From Zunongwangia sp. HGR-M22 (GTDB taxonomy: Bacteria > Bacteroidota > Bacteroidia > Flavobacteriales > Flavobacteriaceae), in assembly GCF_027594425.1 (NCBI RefSeq), contig NZ_CP115159.1:857001-921000 (forward strand): a DNA stretch of 64,000 bases, in the 5' to 3' direction. This document shows, piece by piece, positions 19,805-27,414 of the stretch. The notes under the pieces are model-generated. The model searched no databases. It worked only from the letters and a program-made list of their open reading frames with translations, and was not told the DNA's origin. The position numbers were made by a program, and so were the translations under genes. The first letter of the stretch is position 1; every line of letters begins with the position of its first letter.

Positions 19805-19924
19805 TTTAGACCATTAAACTAAAAAACATATATACTAAAAATAAATCGATCATATAAAAACGTTAATTCCACTAAATTGCAAATACTATTGGAAATTGCA
19901 CGAAATTTTAATTTGTTTTTTCTT

Positions 19925-20248
19925 CTAGTAAATAATGGGATAACGTCCTAGAAGTTGATTATTACGATAAACCTTAACTTCTTTTGCATTTTTAGGCTTA
20001 CTAATAGAATCTCTTATTTCCAATAGTCTTTCAATATTTCCATCAATATATATATCCTCGAATTCATTACTCCCAGAAACTCTAAATATCTTTCCCATTC
20101 GAGAATCTTTTATTTCTAATATTCTACCCTGAAAATTTGTAGACTTATAAATTTCAAATCTTACACAGGATCTTATAATAAAAAATGCAAAAATGAGAGG
20201 CGTTATTATTAAGATAAGAATTCTTACTTGTCTTTCTTTCTTTGTCAT
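19925..20248 (-). CDS. Hypothetical small membrane-anchored protein
   Basis: 107 aa. A short basic N-terminus (MTKKERQVR) precedes one clear membrane helix (ILILIITPLIFAFFII, residues about 9-24). The remaining soluble part of about 80 residues looks beta-rich (FQGRILEIKDSRMGKIFRV onward, then KEVKVYRNNQLLGRY). The reading frame is intact, while its neighbours on both sides are decayed. No family is recognised. It lies in the degraded segment downstream of tmRNA, 18 nt from a transposase fragment, so it may be island cargo. A role such as immunity or envelope maintenance would be a guess. Confidence 0.5.
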   Translation of the reverse strand: MTKKERQVRILILIITPLIFAFFIIRSCVRFEIYKSTNFQGRILEIKDSRMGKIFRVSGSNEFEDIYIDGNIERLLEIRDSISKPKNAKEVKVYRNNQLLGRYPIIY

Positions 20249-20266
20249 TTTTATAAAATTAGTAAT

Positions 20267-20470
20267 TCAAATTCTATTTATTTCTAAAACTTTTTTATCA
20301 CCTTGGTAATTCCTAATATTTGAGTATTTCCAATTTATAGTATTAGTTACAAAGCCACTTAACACAGGATTATTATGGATGTAATCTATTTTTGGTTTGA
20401 TAACCTTTTCACTACATAACTCTATAGGCTTTATGGTATTGCTAAAATTTAAAGTTTTTTTGGTATGCAA
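20267..20470 (-). pseudogene. C-terminal fragment of a REP-associated tyrosine (IS200/Y1-type) transposase
   Basis: The 67-aa frame contains KPKIDYIHNNPVLSGFV, then NTINWKYSNIRNYQGD, the highly conserved C-terminal signature of RAYT/Y1 transposases in Bacteroidota (I-D-Y-I-H-N-N-P-V followed by a WKYSS-ARNY-type motif). The catalytic HUH motif and tyrosine region, which lie N-terminal to this, are missing, so the fragment is inactive. It abuts the tmRNA terminator. RAYT proteins act on palindromic REP-type elements, and a strong palindromic element lies on the other side of tmRNA at 20988-21084. Confidence 0.75.
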
Positions 20471-20500
20471 TTATTGGATATTAAACATATTCCAATAAAT

Positions 20501-20535
20501 AAAAACCCCGTAAATCCTAAGATTTCGGGGTTTTT
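20501..20535 (-). terminator. tmRNA terminator
   Basis: The hairpin AAAAACCCCG ... CGGGGTTTTT is symmetrical, with A- and T-runs on both sides. It lies about 24 nt beyond the tmRNA 3' end in the direction of its transcription, so it most likely ends ssrA transcription. Confidence 0.85.
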
Positions 20536-20557
20536 GTTTGAATTTAATACTCAAAAA

Positions 20558-20569
20558 GTGGAGTCGGAG
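20558..20569 (+). repeat. tmRNA-end copy of the 12-bp direct repeat
   Basis: GTGGAGTCGGAG covers the tmRNA acceptor 3' strand plus one flanking base. It matches 15247-15258 exactly and in the same orientation, 5.3 kb away. See the finding on an ssrA-associated island. Confidence 0.4.
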
Positions 20570-20957
20570 GGGTTCGAACCCTCGTCCAAACAAGCAATTC
20601 AGAAGCTTTCTACACGCTTAGTTTTCACTTGGATTGTCGGGAAAAAATCTGGCTGAAAACGACCTAATCTTTTCCGTATCCTCAATTAAGTTTCAGAACT
20701 GCATCAAGATCCTACAGTTCCTATATTTACTTTATCGGTGCCTCTGGTGTGGACGCCGTAAATCAAGGCTTCCACGAGACATCTCGGCTCCCTACCTAGT
20801 AGGGACTAAGCAAACCTACTATGATTCGGTTACGCAGCCAAGGCGTAGTTATTCTCGCCGTTTAAAAAAGTGTGAAATATGAGATTTACGAGCTATATCC
20901 CAGCGCTCGACGTGCTTACAACTCAATTAGACTCGCTGTCAAAACCAAGTCGACCCC
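20559..20957 (-). ncRNA. ssrA: Transfer-messenger RNA (tmRNA)
   Basis: tmRNA rescues stalled ribosomes by acting first as alanyl-tRNA and then as an mRNA for a degradation tag. The 5' end reads GGGGTCGACTTGGTTTTGAC and the 3' end reads GGTTCGAACCCCTCCGACTC followed by CA. The first seven bases (GGGGTCG) pair with CGACTCC with one G-U pair. The T-arm GGTTCGAACC is intact. The terminal CCA is not fully encoded. An open reading frame inside gives the tag GENNYALAA followed by TAA. Size is about 399 nt, normal for a one-piece tmRNA. Protein-like ORFs across this stretch are not genes. Confidence 0.96.
20830..20859 (-). other. tmRNA proteolysis-tag reading frame
   Basis: On the minus strand the codons GGC GAG AAT AAC TAC GCC TTG GCT GCG TAA encode GENNYALAA and a stop. 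The ending ALAA is the universal ClpXP-type degron, and the whole tag closely resembles the Bacteroides-type tags. Confidence 0.93.
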
Positions 20958-20987
20958 ATTATGTAAAGAACATTGTACTTTGTATGT

Positions 20988-21084
20988 GGGCGTTCCGTTT
21001 GCCCTATCGGCCAAACGGCGGGCTATTCGCTTTTAGTTTTTGTTCGTTGCCTTACAAAAAGCTAACCGCTGCTATCCCTAACGC
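20988..21084 (-). repeat. Palindromic intergenic element upstream of tmRNA
   Basis: A 97-nt, unusually GC-rich patch. The outer ends GCGTT (20990-20994) and AACGC (21080-21084) are complementary. Inside lie a hairpin with arms CCGTTTG/CAAACGG and CC/GG inner pairs (about 20995-21018) and a second with arms close to TAGTTTTTGT and ACAAAAAGCTA (about 21034-21064). Similar 'GGGCGTT ... CCCTAACGC' elements recur, as far as I remember, between genes in Flavobacteriaceae. Here it lies 30-130 nt upstream of the tmRNA 5' end, so it could overlap the ssrA promoter. Protein reading frames through it are not convincing. Confidence 0.5.
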
Positions 21085-21387
21085 AAAATCGAAATTCAAT
21101 CAAACAAAGAACATTAATTCATCTTACCGTTTATAAAACAGTAAGGCCTGCAAAGGTACTATTAAATTTATATCTTTACTTAATAATCGAGATTTTAAAT
21201 ATTTTGTAACATTTTGAAAACCCACAAAAGTATTCGATCTCAAAATAGAAAGTTTAGATCATTAATTTTAAATTAGATAAACTAAACTTAATAGATTAAA
21301 CGCAGTACGAGATTAAAAAAAGTCCGCTGTTTTTGCAAATCTGGACTTTAAAGCCATCTAAATATTGAACAAAACCTAAACCATCCT
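21085..21387. other. Intergenic stretch, nothing recognised
   Basis: About 300 nt of AT-rich sequence between the palindromic element and the dehydrogenase gene. It must hold the divergent promoters for ssrA (or its upstream part) and the dehydrogenase. I see no gene, tRNA or clear -33/-7 pair. Confidence 0.5.
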
Positions 21388-22587
21388 ATGCTCAAATTCG
21401 CTATCATTCGAGAAGAAAAAACACCACCAGATCGTCGTGTAGTATTCTCCCCAAAACATCTCAAAAAAGCAAAAGATCAATTTCCCGAAGCTCAATTTAA
21501 GGTCCAGACTTCAGCTATTCGAATATTTAAAGACCAAGAATATCAAAACGAAGGATTTCAGGTTTCAGACGATATTAGTAATTGTGAGGTGATGATTGGT
21601 GTAAAAGAAGTGCCGATAGAAAGTTTAATTCCGAATAAAAAATATCTTTTCTTTTCCCATACCATCAAAAAGCAACCTTATAATCGTGATTTATTAAAGG
21701 CGATTTTGGATAAAAACATCGAGCTTTTTGATCACGAGGTGATTACCAGTGAAAGCGGAATACGACTTATTGGTTTTGGACGTTACGCGGGGTTGGTTGG
21801 AGCTTATAATGGATTTCGAGCGATCGGACTCAAAAACGAAATTTTCAATTTACCAAAAGCTGACGATCTTCCAGATCTAAATGCAATGTTGGCCGAATTA
21901 GATAAAATTAAAGTTCCGAATTTAAAAATAGTACTCACCGGTAGCGGAAAAGTAGCCCGTGGCGCTAAAGAAATTTTAGATCACCTAAAAATACGACAAG
22001 CTGAGGTTACCGAATATTTAGCTTCAGAATTTCAAGAGCCGGTTTATTGCCATATCGATGTGTTAGATTATAACAAACGCTTGGATGGCAAAGAAGGTAA
22101 TATTCCAGAATTTTTTAAAAATCCCGAGTTGTACGAATCAGATTTTTGGCGTTTTGCAGTAAGTAGCGATTTCTTTATCGCAGGCCATTTTTATGGGCAG
22201 GGCGCTCCTGTGTTTTTCACAAAAGAAGAGGCGAAAACCCCTAATTTCAGAATAAAATATATTGCAGATATTTCCTGTGATATTGCCAAACCAATCCCCA
22301 GTACCATACGTGCTTCCACAATCGCCGATCCTATTTATGGTTATGACCCTAAAACCGAAAAGGAAACCGATTACAAAAATCCTGAAGCAATTACGGTAAT
22401 GGCGGTCGATAATTTGCCCTGCGAATTGCCAAAAGACGCCAGTGAAGGTTTTGGCGAAATGTTTTTAGAACATGTGTTACCGGCATTTTTTAATAATGAT
22501 AAAAACGGAATTTTAGAACGCGCAAGAATGACCAAAGATGGCAAACTAACCCCTAGATACAGCTACCTACAGGATTTTGTGAGCTAA
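21388..22587 (+). CDS. Saccharopine/lysine dehydrogenase-type NAD(P)-dependent oxidoreductase
   Basis: 399 aa with the alanine dehydrogenase/pyridine-nucleotide transhydrogenase fold. The N-terminal domain begins FAIIREEKTPPDRRVVFSP, the typical 'REEKxPPDxRVxxSP' opening of lysine-type (LYS1-like) dehydrogenases. KEVPIESLIPNKKYLFFSHT provides the substrate-side His and Lys region. The nucleotide-binding loop is IVLTGSGKVARGAKEIL near residue 187. The C-terminal half contains KYIADISCDIAKPIPSTIRA. The family uses NAD(H) to interconvert saccharopine and lysine plus 2-oxoglutarate, or acts on related amino acids. In Flavobacteriaceae it is commonly found without a full saccharopine pathway, so the true substrate is uncertain. 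Followed 59 nt later by the M13 peptidase gene. Confidence 0.8.
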   Translation: MLKFAIIREEKTPPDRRVVFSPKHLKKAKDQFPEAQFKVQTSAIRIFKDQEYQNEGFQVSDDISNCEVMIGVKEVPIESLIPNKKYLFFSHTIKKQPYNRDLLKAILDKNIELFDHEVITSESGIRLIGFGRYAGLVGAYNGFRAIGLKNEIFNLPKADDLPDLNAMLAELDKIKVPNLKIVLTGSGKVARGAKEILDHLKIRQAEVTEYLASEFQEPVYCHIDVLDYNKRLDGKEGNIPEFFKNPELYESDFWRFAVSSDFFIAGHFYGQGAPVFFTKEEAKTPNFRIKYIADISCDIAKPIPSTIRASTIADPIYGYDPKTEKETDYKNPEAITVMAVDNLPCELPKDASEGFGEMFLEHVLPAFFNNDKNGILERARMTKDGKLTPRYSYLQDFVS

Positions 22588-22646
22588 AATGTAAAGTTAA
22601 TCCAATATTGTAACTTATAAGGACATTATTTTAATCACTACTTTTT

Positions 22647-24671
22647 ATGAAAATTAAAAAAACTACGTTACTTCTTCTGGGGTTGCTTTCTCTGGCCTCC
22701 TGTAAAAAGGAAGAACCTACTGAAAAAGAATTTATCGAAATTACCGGTGTCGATCATAGTTTAGAACCTGGCGATAATTTCTTTAGGTATGCAAATCGCA
22801 AATGGTACGATACGGTATCGATTCCAGAAACACAGGCTGGGGCAGGAGCGTACATGTTTATGAACTATCCGCAGCGACTTCGCTTACAAGGAATTCTGGA
22901 TAGCGTTTCACAAAGTGAAAATCCTAAAGGAAGTATTGCTCAAAAAGTGGGCGATTTTTATGCTTCGGGGATGGATACTTTAACAATCAACAAAAGAGGA
23001 TTCGAGCCTGTGAAACCAATTTTAAATGATATTGATGCTATTAACGATATTTCTGCTTTGATGCATTTTGTAGCTAAAGCCACGATATCGGGAAATACTT
23101 CAATCTTAAGTTTTTATGTTGGGCCAGATGATAAAAATAGTCAGATGAATATTGCGCATGCCGGTCAAACAGGAATTGGCCTGCCAGATCGGGATTATTA
23201 CTTCAGCGAAGATTCAGAAACCGTGGCGATTCAGGAAGCTTATAAAAAATATCTTTCAACATTATTTGAACTTACCGGAGTTAACGAAACTGAAGCTAAA
23301 AAGAAAGCCGATTTGGTATACGATATCGATAAACAGATTGCCGATTCACATAGAACCAGGATTGAGCGCCGAGATGTAAAAGCGAATTATAATAAGATGG
23401 CGGTGAGCGATCTTGCTCGGAAACAACCTAATATTGGCTGGAAATCTGTTTTAGACGATTTCAACGCACAAACCGATTCAATCGATATTGGGCAACCGGA
23501 ATATTATGAAAAGCTGAATTCACTTTTAAAATCTGTTCCGTTAGAAGATTGGAAGGTTTATTTAAAAGCACATACTTTAGAGAATTATGCCGATAATTTA
23601 AGTCGACCTTTTATAGATGCTGCCTTCGAATTTACTAAAGTGATTTCGGGGCAGGCAGTTCAGAAAACACGTGGGGAAATAATGGCGAGTGCCTTAGATG
23701 GATATCTTGGCGAAGCTTTAGGCCAATTATACGTTAAGAAATATTTTCCTGAAGAAGCTAAAGAGCGTATGCAGGAACTGGTTGATAATGTACAGAAAGC
23801 TTACGCGGCAAGAATCGAGAATTTGGAGTGGATGAGTGATAGCACCAAGATAAAAGCAAAAGAAAAGTTGGCTGCCATCACGAAGAAAATAGGGTATCCC
23901 GATCATTGGAAAGATTACGATAATGTGACTATCGATAGGGACGCTTATTTTGAGAATATTGTTTCTGCTTCTTCCGCAGCGTATCAACGTAATCTGGAAA
24001 AGCTAGTAAAGCCGGTAGATAAATCAGAATGGTTTACTACACCTTCAACGGTAACGGCATATAATAATCCTTCAGCAAACGAAATTGTTTTTCCGGCAGG
24101 AATTTTACAGCCTCCTTATTTTGATAACGACGCTGATGATGCTTTAAATTATGGTGGGATAGGAATGGTAATTGGGCACGAATTAACCCATACTTTCGAC
24201 GATCAGGGAGCGCAATTTGATAAAGAAGGGAATGTAAAAAACTGGTGGACAGATAGCGATTACGAGAAATTCAAATCGAAGATTCAACAGGTGATCGATC
24301 AATACAGTGAATTTACGGTATTAGATTCGCTTCATATAAAAGGCGCCATGACGGTTGGAGAAAATACTGCTGATATTGCCGGAGTGGCCGTTGCTTACGA
24401 TGCATTTAAGATGACAGAGCAGGGACAGGATACAACTAAAATTGGTGAGTTTACTCCCGATCAGCGATTTTTCCTTTCCGTAGCTAAAATATGGCGTGTA
24501 AAAATGAAAGATGAATTTTTACGATTATGGATTAATAATAATCCGCATTCGCCACCATCCTGGAGAGTTAATGGTCCATTGATGAATAGTACACCGTTTT
24601 ATGAAGCATTCGATGTGAAACCAGAGGATTCATTATACGTTAAGGAAGTGGACAGAATTGTGATTTGGTAA
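22647..24671 (+). CDS. M13 family zinc metallopeptidase (neprilysin/PepO type), lipoprotein
   Basis: 674 aa, the usual size of the family. A lipoprotein signal ends LLSLASC (residue about 19). The catalytic motif VIGHELTHTFDDQGAQFD gives the HExxH zinc site at about residue 510. ENTADIAG supplies the third zinc ligand (Glu) and Asp. The NAYYNP-like substrate motif appears as TAYNNPSANEIVFPAGILQP, and the C-terminus shows the expected RVNGPLMNSTPFYEAF stretch (R-V-N-G-P). These enzymes cleave oligopeptides in the periplasm or at the cell surface. It is followed by a terminator. Confidence 0.94.
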   Translation: MKIKKTTLLLLGLLSLASCKKEEPTEKEFIEITGVDHSLEPGDNFFRYANRKWYDTVSIPETQAGAGAYMFMNYPQRLRLQGILDSVSQSENPKGSIAQKVGDFYASGMDTLTINKRGFEPVKPILNDIDAINDISALMHFVAKATISGNTSILSFYVGPDDKNSQMNIAHAGQTGIGLPDRDYYFSEDSETVAIQEAYKKYLSTLFELTGVNETEAKKKADLVYDIDKQIADSHRTRIERRDVKANYNKMAVSDLARKQPNIGWKSVLDDFNAQTDSIDIGQPEYYEKLNSLLKSVPLEDWKVYLKAHTLENYADNLSRPFIDAAFEFTKVISGQAVQKTRGEIMASALDGYLGEALGQLYVKKYFPEEAKERMQELVDNVQKAYAARIENLEWMSDSTKIKAKEKLAAITKKIGYPDHWKDYDNVTIDRDAYFENIVSASSAAYQRNLEKLVKPVDKSEWFTTPSTVTAYNNPSANEIVFPAGILQPPYFDNDADDALNYGGIGMVIGHELTHTFDDQGAQFDKEGNVKNWWTDSDYEKFKSKIQQVIDQYSEFTVLDSLHIKGAMTVGENTADIAGVAVAYDAFKMTEQGQDTTKIGEFTPDQRFFLSVAKIWRVKMKDEFLRLWINNNPHSPPSWRVNGPLMNSTPFYEAFDVKPEDSLYVKEVDRIVIW

Positions 24672-24746
24672 TTTCTTCAGAATTAATCTTCCGTTAACAC
24701 GAAAACGATGACCAGGAAAAAAAATAGATCATAATTTGCAAAAAAT

Positions 24747-24783
24747 AAGGATTGGTTAAAATTGAATAAACCAGTCCTTGTTT
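24747..24783 (+). terminator. Terminator after M13 peptidase gene
   Basis: Arms AAGGATTGGTT (24747-24757) and AACCAGTCCTT (24769-24779) pair with one G-T pair and are followed by GTTTATT. Confidence 0.7.
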
Positions 24784-24828
24784 ATTGCTATCTACATTTG
24801 TTTAAATAGTTGAAATTTACCCAAAACA

Positions 24829-25653
24829 ATGAAAAGAAATCTTAGTGCCCTAATGCTAATTTGTTGCTTAACCAGCGCATTTGCTCAAACTAAATTGATG
24901 ACCTATAATATCAAATATGCCAATGAAAACGATGGTGAAAATAGCTGGTCGTATCGCAAAGATTGGATTACCAATCAAATTAAGTTTTACGAACCCGATG
25001 TTTTTGGAGTTCAGGAAGCACTGCATACGCAGATTGCATATTTCGATGAACAGATGCCTAATTACAAGTATATTGGCGTAGGTCGTGACAACGGAAAAGA
25101 AAAAGGAGAATACAGTGCGATATTTTATAATACTAACAAATTTGAAGTTTTAAAAAGCAATACATTTTGGTTAAATAAAAATCCAACCAAAATCAAGAAA
25201 GGTTGGGATGCTGTTTTGCCAAGAATTTGCACATACGGACTTTTTGAAAATAAAGAAAGCGGAGAAAAATTCTGGCATTTTAATGCGCATTTTGATCATG
25301 TTGGTGTAAAAGCAAGACAGGAAAGCGCAAAACTTATTTTCGCTAAAATTCAGGAGTTGAATACCGAAAACTATCCTGTGGTATTAACTGGCGATTTAAA
25401 TCTAACTCCAGAAACAAAAAGTATCCAGTATTTATCTGAAAAAATGCTTAATGCTAAAAGTGTAGCTGAACTTGTATTTGGTCCCACAGGAACTTATAAC
25501 GGATTTAATTTTTCAGAACCGGTAACCACAAAACTTGATTATGTTTTTGTTTCAAAAAATGGATTCAAAGTAAAGAAACATGCTGTTTTAAGTGATTCGA
25601 AAGATTTACATTATCCCTCAGATCATTTACCGGTGCTAGTGATTTTAGAATAA
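24829..25653 (+). CDS. Secreted endonuclease/exonuclease/phosphatase family protein
   Basis: 274 aa with a cleavable signal peptide (ends TSAFAQ). EEP fold motifs: LMTYNIKYANENDG at the first strand (metal-binding Asn); DVFGVQEAL with the catalytic Glu; FWHFNAHFDHVG; VVLTGDLNLTPE (Asp/Asn pair); and YPSDHLPVLV with the terminal Asp-His. The family includes nucleases, sphingomyelinases and inositol phosphatases. This exported, compact member is most like the 'YafD/Mg-dependent phosphodiesterase' group. The substrate cannot be told. It is monocistronic, with a strong terminator 20 nt downstream. Confidence 0.85.
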   Translation: MKRNLSALMLICCLTSAFAQTKLMTYNIKYANENDGENSWSYRKDWITNQIKFYEPDVFGVQEALHTQIAYFDEQMPNYKYIGVGRDNGKEKGEYSAIFYNTNKFEVLKSNTFWLNKNPTKIKKGWDAVLPRICTYGLFENKESGEKFWHFNAHFDHVGVKARQESAKLIFAKIQELNTENYPVVLTGDLNLTPETKSIQYLSEKMLNAKSVAELVFGPTGTYNGFNFSEPVTTKLDYVFVSKNGFKVKKHAVLSDSKDLHYPSDHLPVLVILE

Positions 25654-25674
25654 ATAAGTAATGGAGTTTATATG

Positions 25675-25706
25675 AAAAGCTATCTTTTGGATAGCTTTTT
25701 TTAATT
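25675..25706 (+). terminator. Terminator after EEP gene
   Basis: A perfect 10-bp stem, AAAAGCTATC (25675-25684) with GATAGCTTTT (25690-25699), is followed by T6. It lies between convergent genes and may serve both strands. Confidence 0.85.
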
Positions 25707-25743
25707 TCTAAAATTCAGAATCAGATCGCGATTGAATTACCTC

Positions 25744-26220
25744 TCAATTATTGAAAATTACCGACGCTTGAAAAATCCTTTGCCTAAAATCTTCAAAATT
25801 AAGCTCAAGAATTTGCTTGAAATCATAGTGATGAAAAGTATTCGCATTTTTACCAATATGGAATGAGCGATAATAATACCTAAAGTAATCGGGTAGAATT
25901 AATTTTCCCAAAATGATCGCTCCAAACATATAAGGACTGCGTTTACCGTTACCCAAGCATAAATATTGTAGCGCGATTTCATCTTCAACCTTGGTTCCGT
26001 AACCGCAAAGTGTATGATAGGCATCATGACGCTCTACTTTTGCGATTAGCTCAAAATTATTTTTATTCAGAAAGTGACCAAGATGATATCCAAAACTTTC
26101 TTGGGGATATTTTAGGAGATCAGAGGTGCTAATATTCCAAGGAATATGATCGCGTTTTAGCCATTTAGTGTATACTTTCTGAGTTTGATCGAATAACCAA
26201 TGAATTAATTTCTTTCGCAT
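25744..26220 (-). CDS. Coq4-like protein
   Basis: 158 aa. RHDAYHTLCGYGTKVEDE contains the HDxxH-x(11)-E metal-binding motif that defines the COQ4 family, followed by EIALQYLCLGNG as in the family. In ubiquinone-making organisms Coq4 binds a long-chain polyprenyl precursor and takes part in ring decarboxylation/hydroxylation within the Q-biosynthesis complex. Flavobacteria use menaquinone, so a different prenyl-lipid role is likely here. No signal peptide or membrane helix is evident. A 19-bp palindrome (26237-26255) lies 17 nt upstream of the start, matching sites in front of the neighbouring genes. It is the last gene of the minus-strand module. Family call good, function unknown. Confidence 0.72.
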   Translation of the reverse strand: MRKKLIHWLFDQTQKVYTKWLKRDHIPWNISTSDLLKYPQESFGYHLGHFLNKNNFELIAKVERHDAYHTLCGYGTKVEDEIALQYLCLGNGKRSPYMFGAIILGKLILPDYFRYYYRSFHIGKNANTFHHYDFKQILELNFEDFRQRIFQASVIFNN

Positions 26221-26236
26221 ATTGATTAATTTAAAG

Positions 26237-26255
26237 TGCTTTGAAAAACAAAGTA
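26237..26255 (-). promoter_or_regulatory. Operator-like palindrome, copy 3
   Basis: TGCTTTGAAAAACAAAGTA: arms T(A/G)CTTTG and CAAAGTA around a 5-nt spacer. It differs from the copies at 27381 and 28353 by one arm base and the spacer. It lies 17-35 nt upstream of the Coq4-like gene. Confidence 0.6.
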
Positions 26256-26274
26256 AATGAGTAAAATTTTTTGA

Positions 26275-27048
26275 TTAATGAGTGGTGGAATGATCTAAGG
26301 CTTTTATATCTTTTTTATACTTCTTAGGAAGTAGAAGTTCTTTTAATACATAATTCATTCTGAAAATTTTGCTTAGGCGATACAAAGGAAGTACACCAAT
26401 AAGCAGCGATTTATTTTTGAAGTTTAGTAAATGCCTCACCCTGGCAGGAGCCATTAAGGTTTGCGCCTCTAATAATAAAAAATAGCGGATGGCACCCAAA
26501 TTCTTTTTGTACTGAATAAAAAGATCTTCGGTGTATTTACTATATTCAAAATTCTGTTTCAGCTGAAGTTCGCGTTGTTTTTCCCAGGCTAAAAAATCTT
26601 CAGGTAGGCCTGCAATCTTCATTTGCTTGCCAACTCTCGAGAAAACTTCAAAAACTTCATTCTTTTCAGCTAAAGTCAGTTTACGTTCCAGTGCTTCAAA
26701 AGCTCTTATAGAATAATCAATAAGCATAAAAAGTACATCCCGATATGCCCAATCTGGTATTCTAGCACCGCGATTTTCTTCAACTTGACCATGAATTTTA
26801 TTCATCTGGTCAATCGCCTGGAAAGCAGCTTTTTCTTCAGCAAAAACAATTAGTTTTGCATAATTCACGGTAGAGAAGAGGCGACCTAAAGGATCTTTTG
26901 GAAGCCTGCCGGTGTAATACAACCAGTCTACCGCTTTATTTAATGCAAATTCTGCAGCAGCTCCGGCAAAAATAAAAAGTATAGTATCTGCCTTACCCCA
27001 AATTTCCCTAACGATAGATTGTTTGCTTGTGAAATATTTGGTTTCCAT
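26275..27048 (-). CDS. DUF2236/MpaB-like (oxygenase-type) protein
   Basis: 257 aa from the ATG at 27048, which lies 2 nt after the stop of the preceding gene. A longer frame starting at 27117 would overlap that gene, so it was rejected. The pattern REIWGKADTILFIFAGAAAE followed by FALNKAVDWLY, then DPLGRLFSTVNYAKLIVFA, then a conserved 'KIHGQV' region and IPDWAYRDVLFMLIDYSIRA matches the DUF2236 fold. Latex-clearing protein and MpaB oxygenases belong to this fold and bind b-type heme. In those enzymes a 'WVHA'-like motif supplies a heme ligand. Here the corresponding stretch appears to read MLIDYS, without the His, so heme binding is doubtful. It is probably soluble or peripheral. It is co-transcribed with the small membrane protein upstream. 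Confidence 0.65.
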   Translation of the reverse strand: METKYFTSKQSIVREIWGKADTILFIFAGAAAEFALNKAVDWLYYTGRLPKDPLGRLFSTVNYAKLIVFAEEKAAFQAIDQMNKIHGQVEENRGARIPDWAYRDVLFMLIDYSIRAFEALERKLTLAEKNEVFEVFSRVGKQMKIAGLPEDFLAWEKQRELQLKQNFEYSKYTEDLFIQYKKNLGAIRYFLLLEAQTLMAPARVRHLLNFKNKSLLIGVLPLYRLSKIFRMNYVLKELLLPKKYKKDIKALDHSTTH

Positions 27049-27050
27049 AA

Positions 27051-27368
27051 CTAATCCCAAAGTCCTACTTGCGCTAATGCAAAAACAAGGCTTAACCAAA
27101 AGATGAAGAGAAAGCAAAATCCGCAGAAAAGGTTAATTATATTTCCGTATTTATGGTCTTTAAAAAATAAATCATGGATCAGGTAATAAAATAAACCACT
27201 GCAGGCACCACCAATCGAAGTGGTAATTATAGGGATATACACCCAGCTTTCAATTTCGCCAACTATTAATAAGATGACTGCCAATAAGAGTAATGCAATT
27301 CCTGCTCCGGTAAGTGCTCGTTTAGAGGCCAAAGCGTAATTTAATTTCAATGGATGTTCTATAGTCAT
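27051..27368 (-). CDS. Small integral membrane protein of the palindrome-controlled module
   Basis: 105 aa starting MTIEHPLKLNYALASKRAL, with about three membrane helices (GAGIALLLLAVILLIVG; VYIPIITTSIGGACSGLFYY; IINLFCGFCFLFIFWLSLVF). The ATG at 27368 was chosen because an in-frame ATG at 27395 would lie inside the 19-bp palindrome at 27381-27399. That palindrome stands 13 nt upstream of the chosen start. The gene is followed 2 nt later by the DUF2236-like gene, so the two are coupled. No family is recognised. Confidence 0.65.
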   Translation of the reverse strand: MTIEHPLKLNYALASKRALTGAGIALLLLAVILLIVGEIESWVYIPIITTSIGGACSGLFYYLIHDLFFKDHKYGNIINLFCGFCFLFIFWLSLVFALAQVGLWD

Positions 27369-27380
27369 AATACATAATTT

Positions 27381-27399
27381 TACTTTGAATTTCAAAGTA
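27381..27399 (-). promoter_or_regulatory. Operator-like palindrome, copy 2
   Basis: TACTTTGAATTTCAAAGTA is a perfect palindrome with 9-bp arms around a single T. It lies between the end of the regulator gene and the start of the membrane protein/DUF2236 pair, so it can control an internal promoter. Confidence 0.65.
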
Positions 27400-27414
27400 G
27401 ATTAATAAAAAAAT

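Noticed and set aside
20465-21136. Three overlapping protein-like frames on the + strand
   Set aside because: They lie across the tmRNA gene, its terminator and the palindromic element, have no protein-family features, and are explained by those elements.
27051-27395. Longer starts for the small membrane protein (27395) and DUF2236 protein (27117)
   Set aside because: The first start lies inside the palindromic operator and the second overlaps the upstream gene by 67 nt; the starts at 27368 and 27048 fit the spacing and the protein families.
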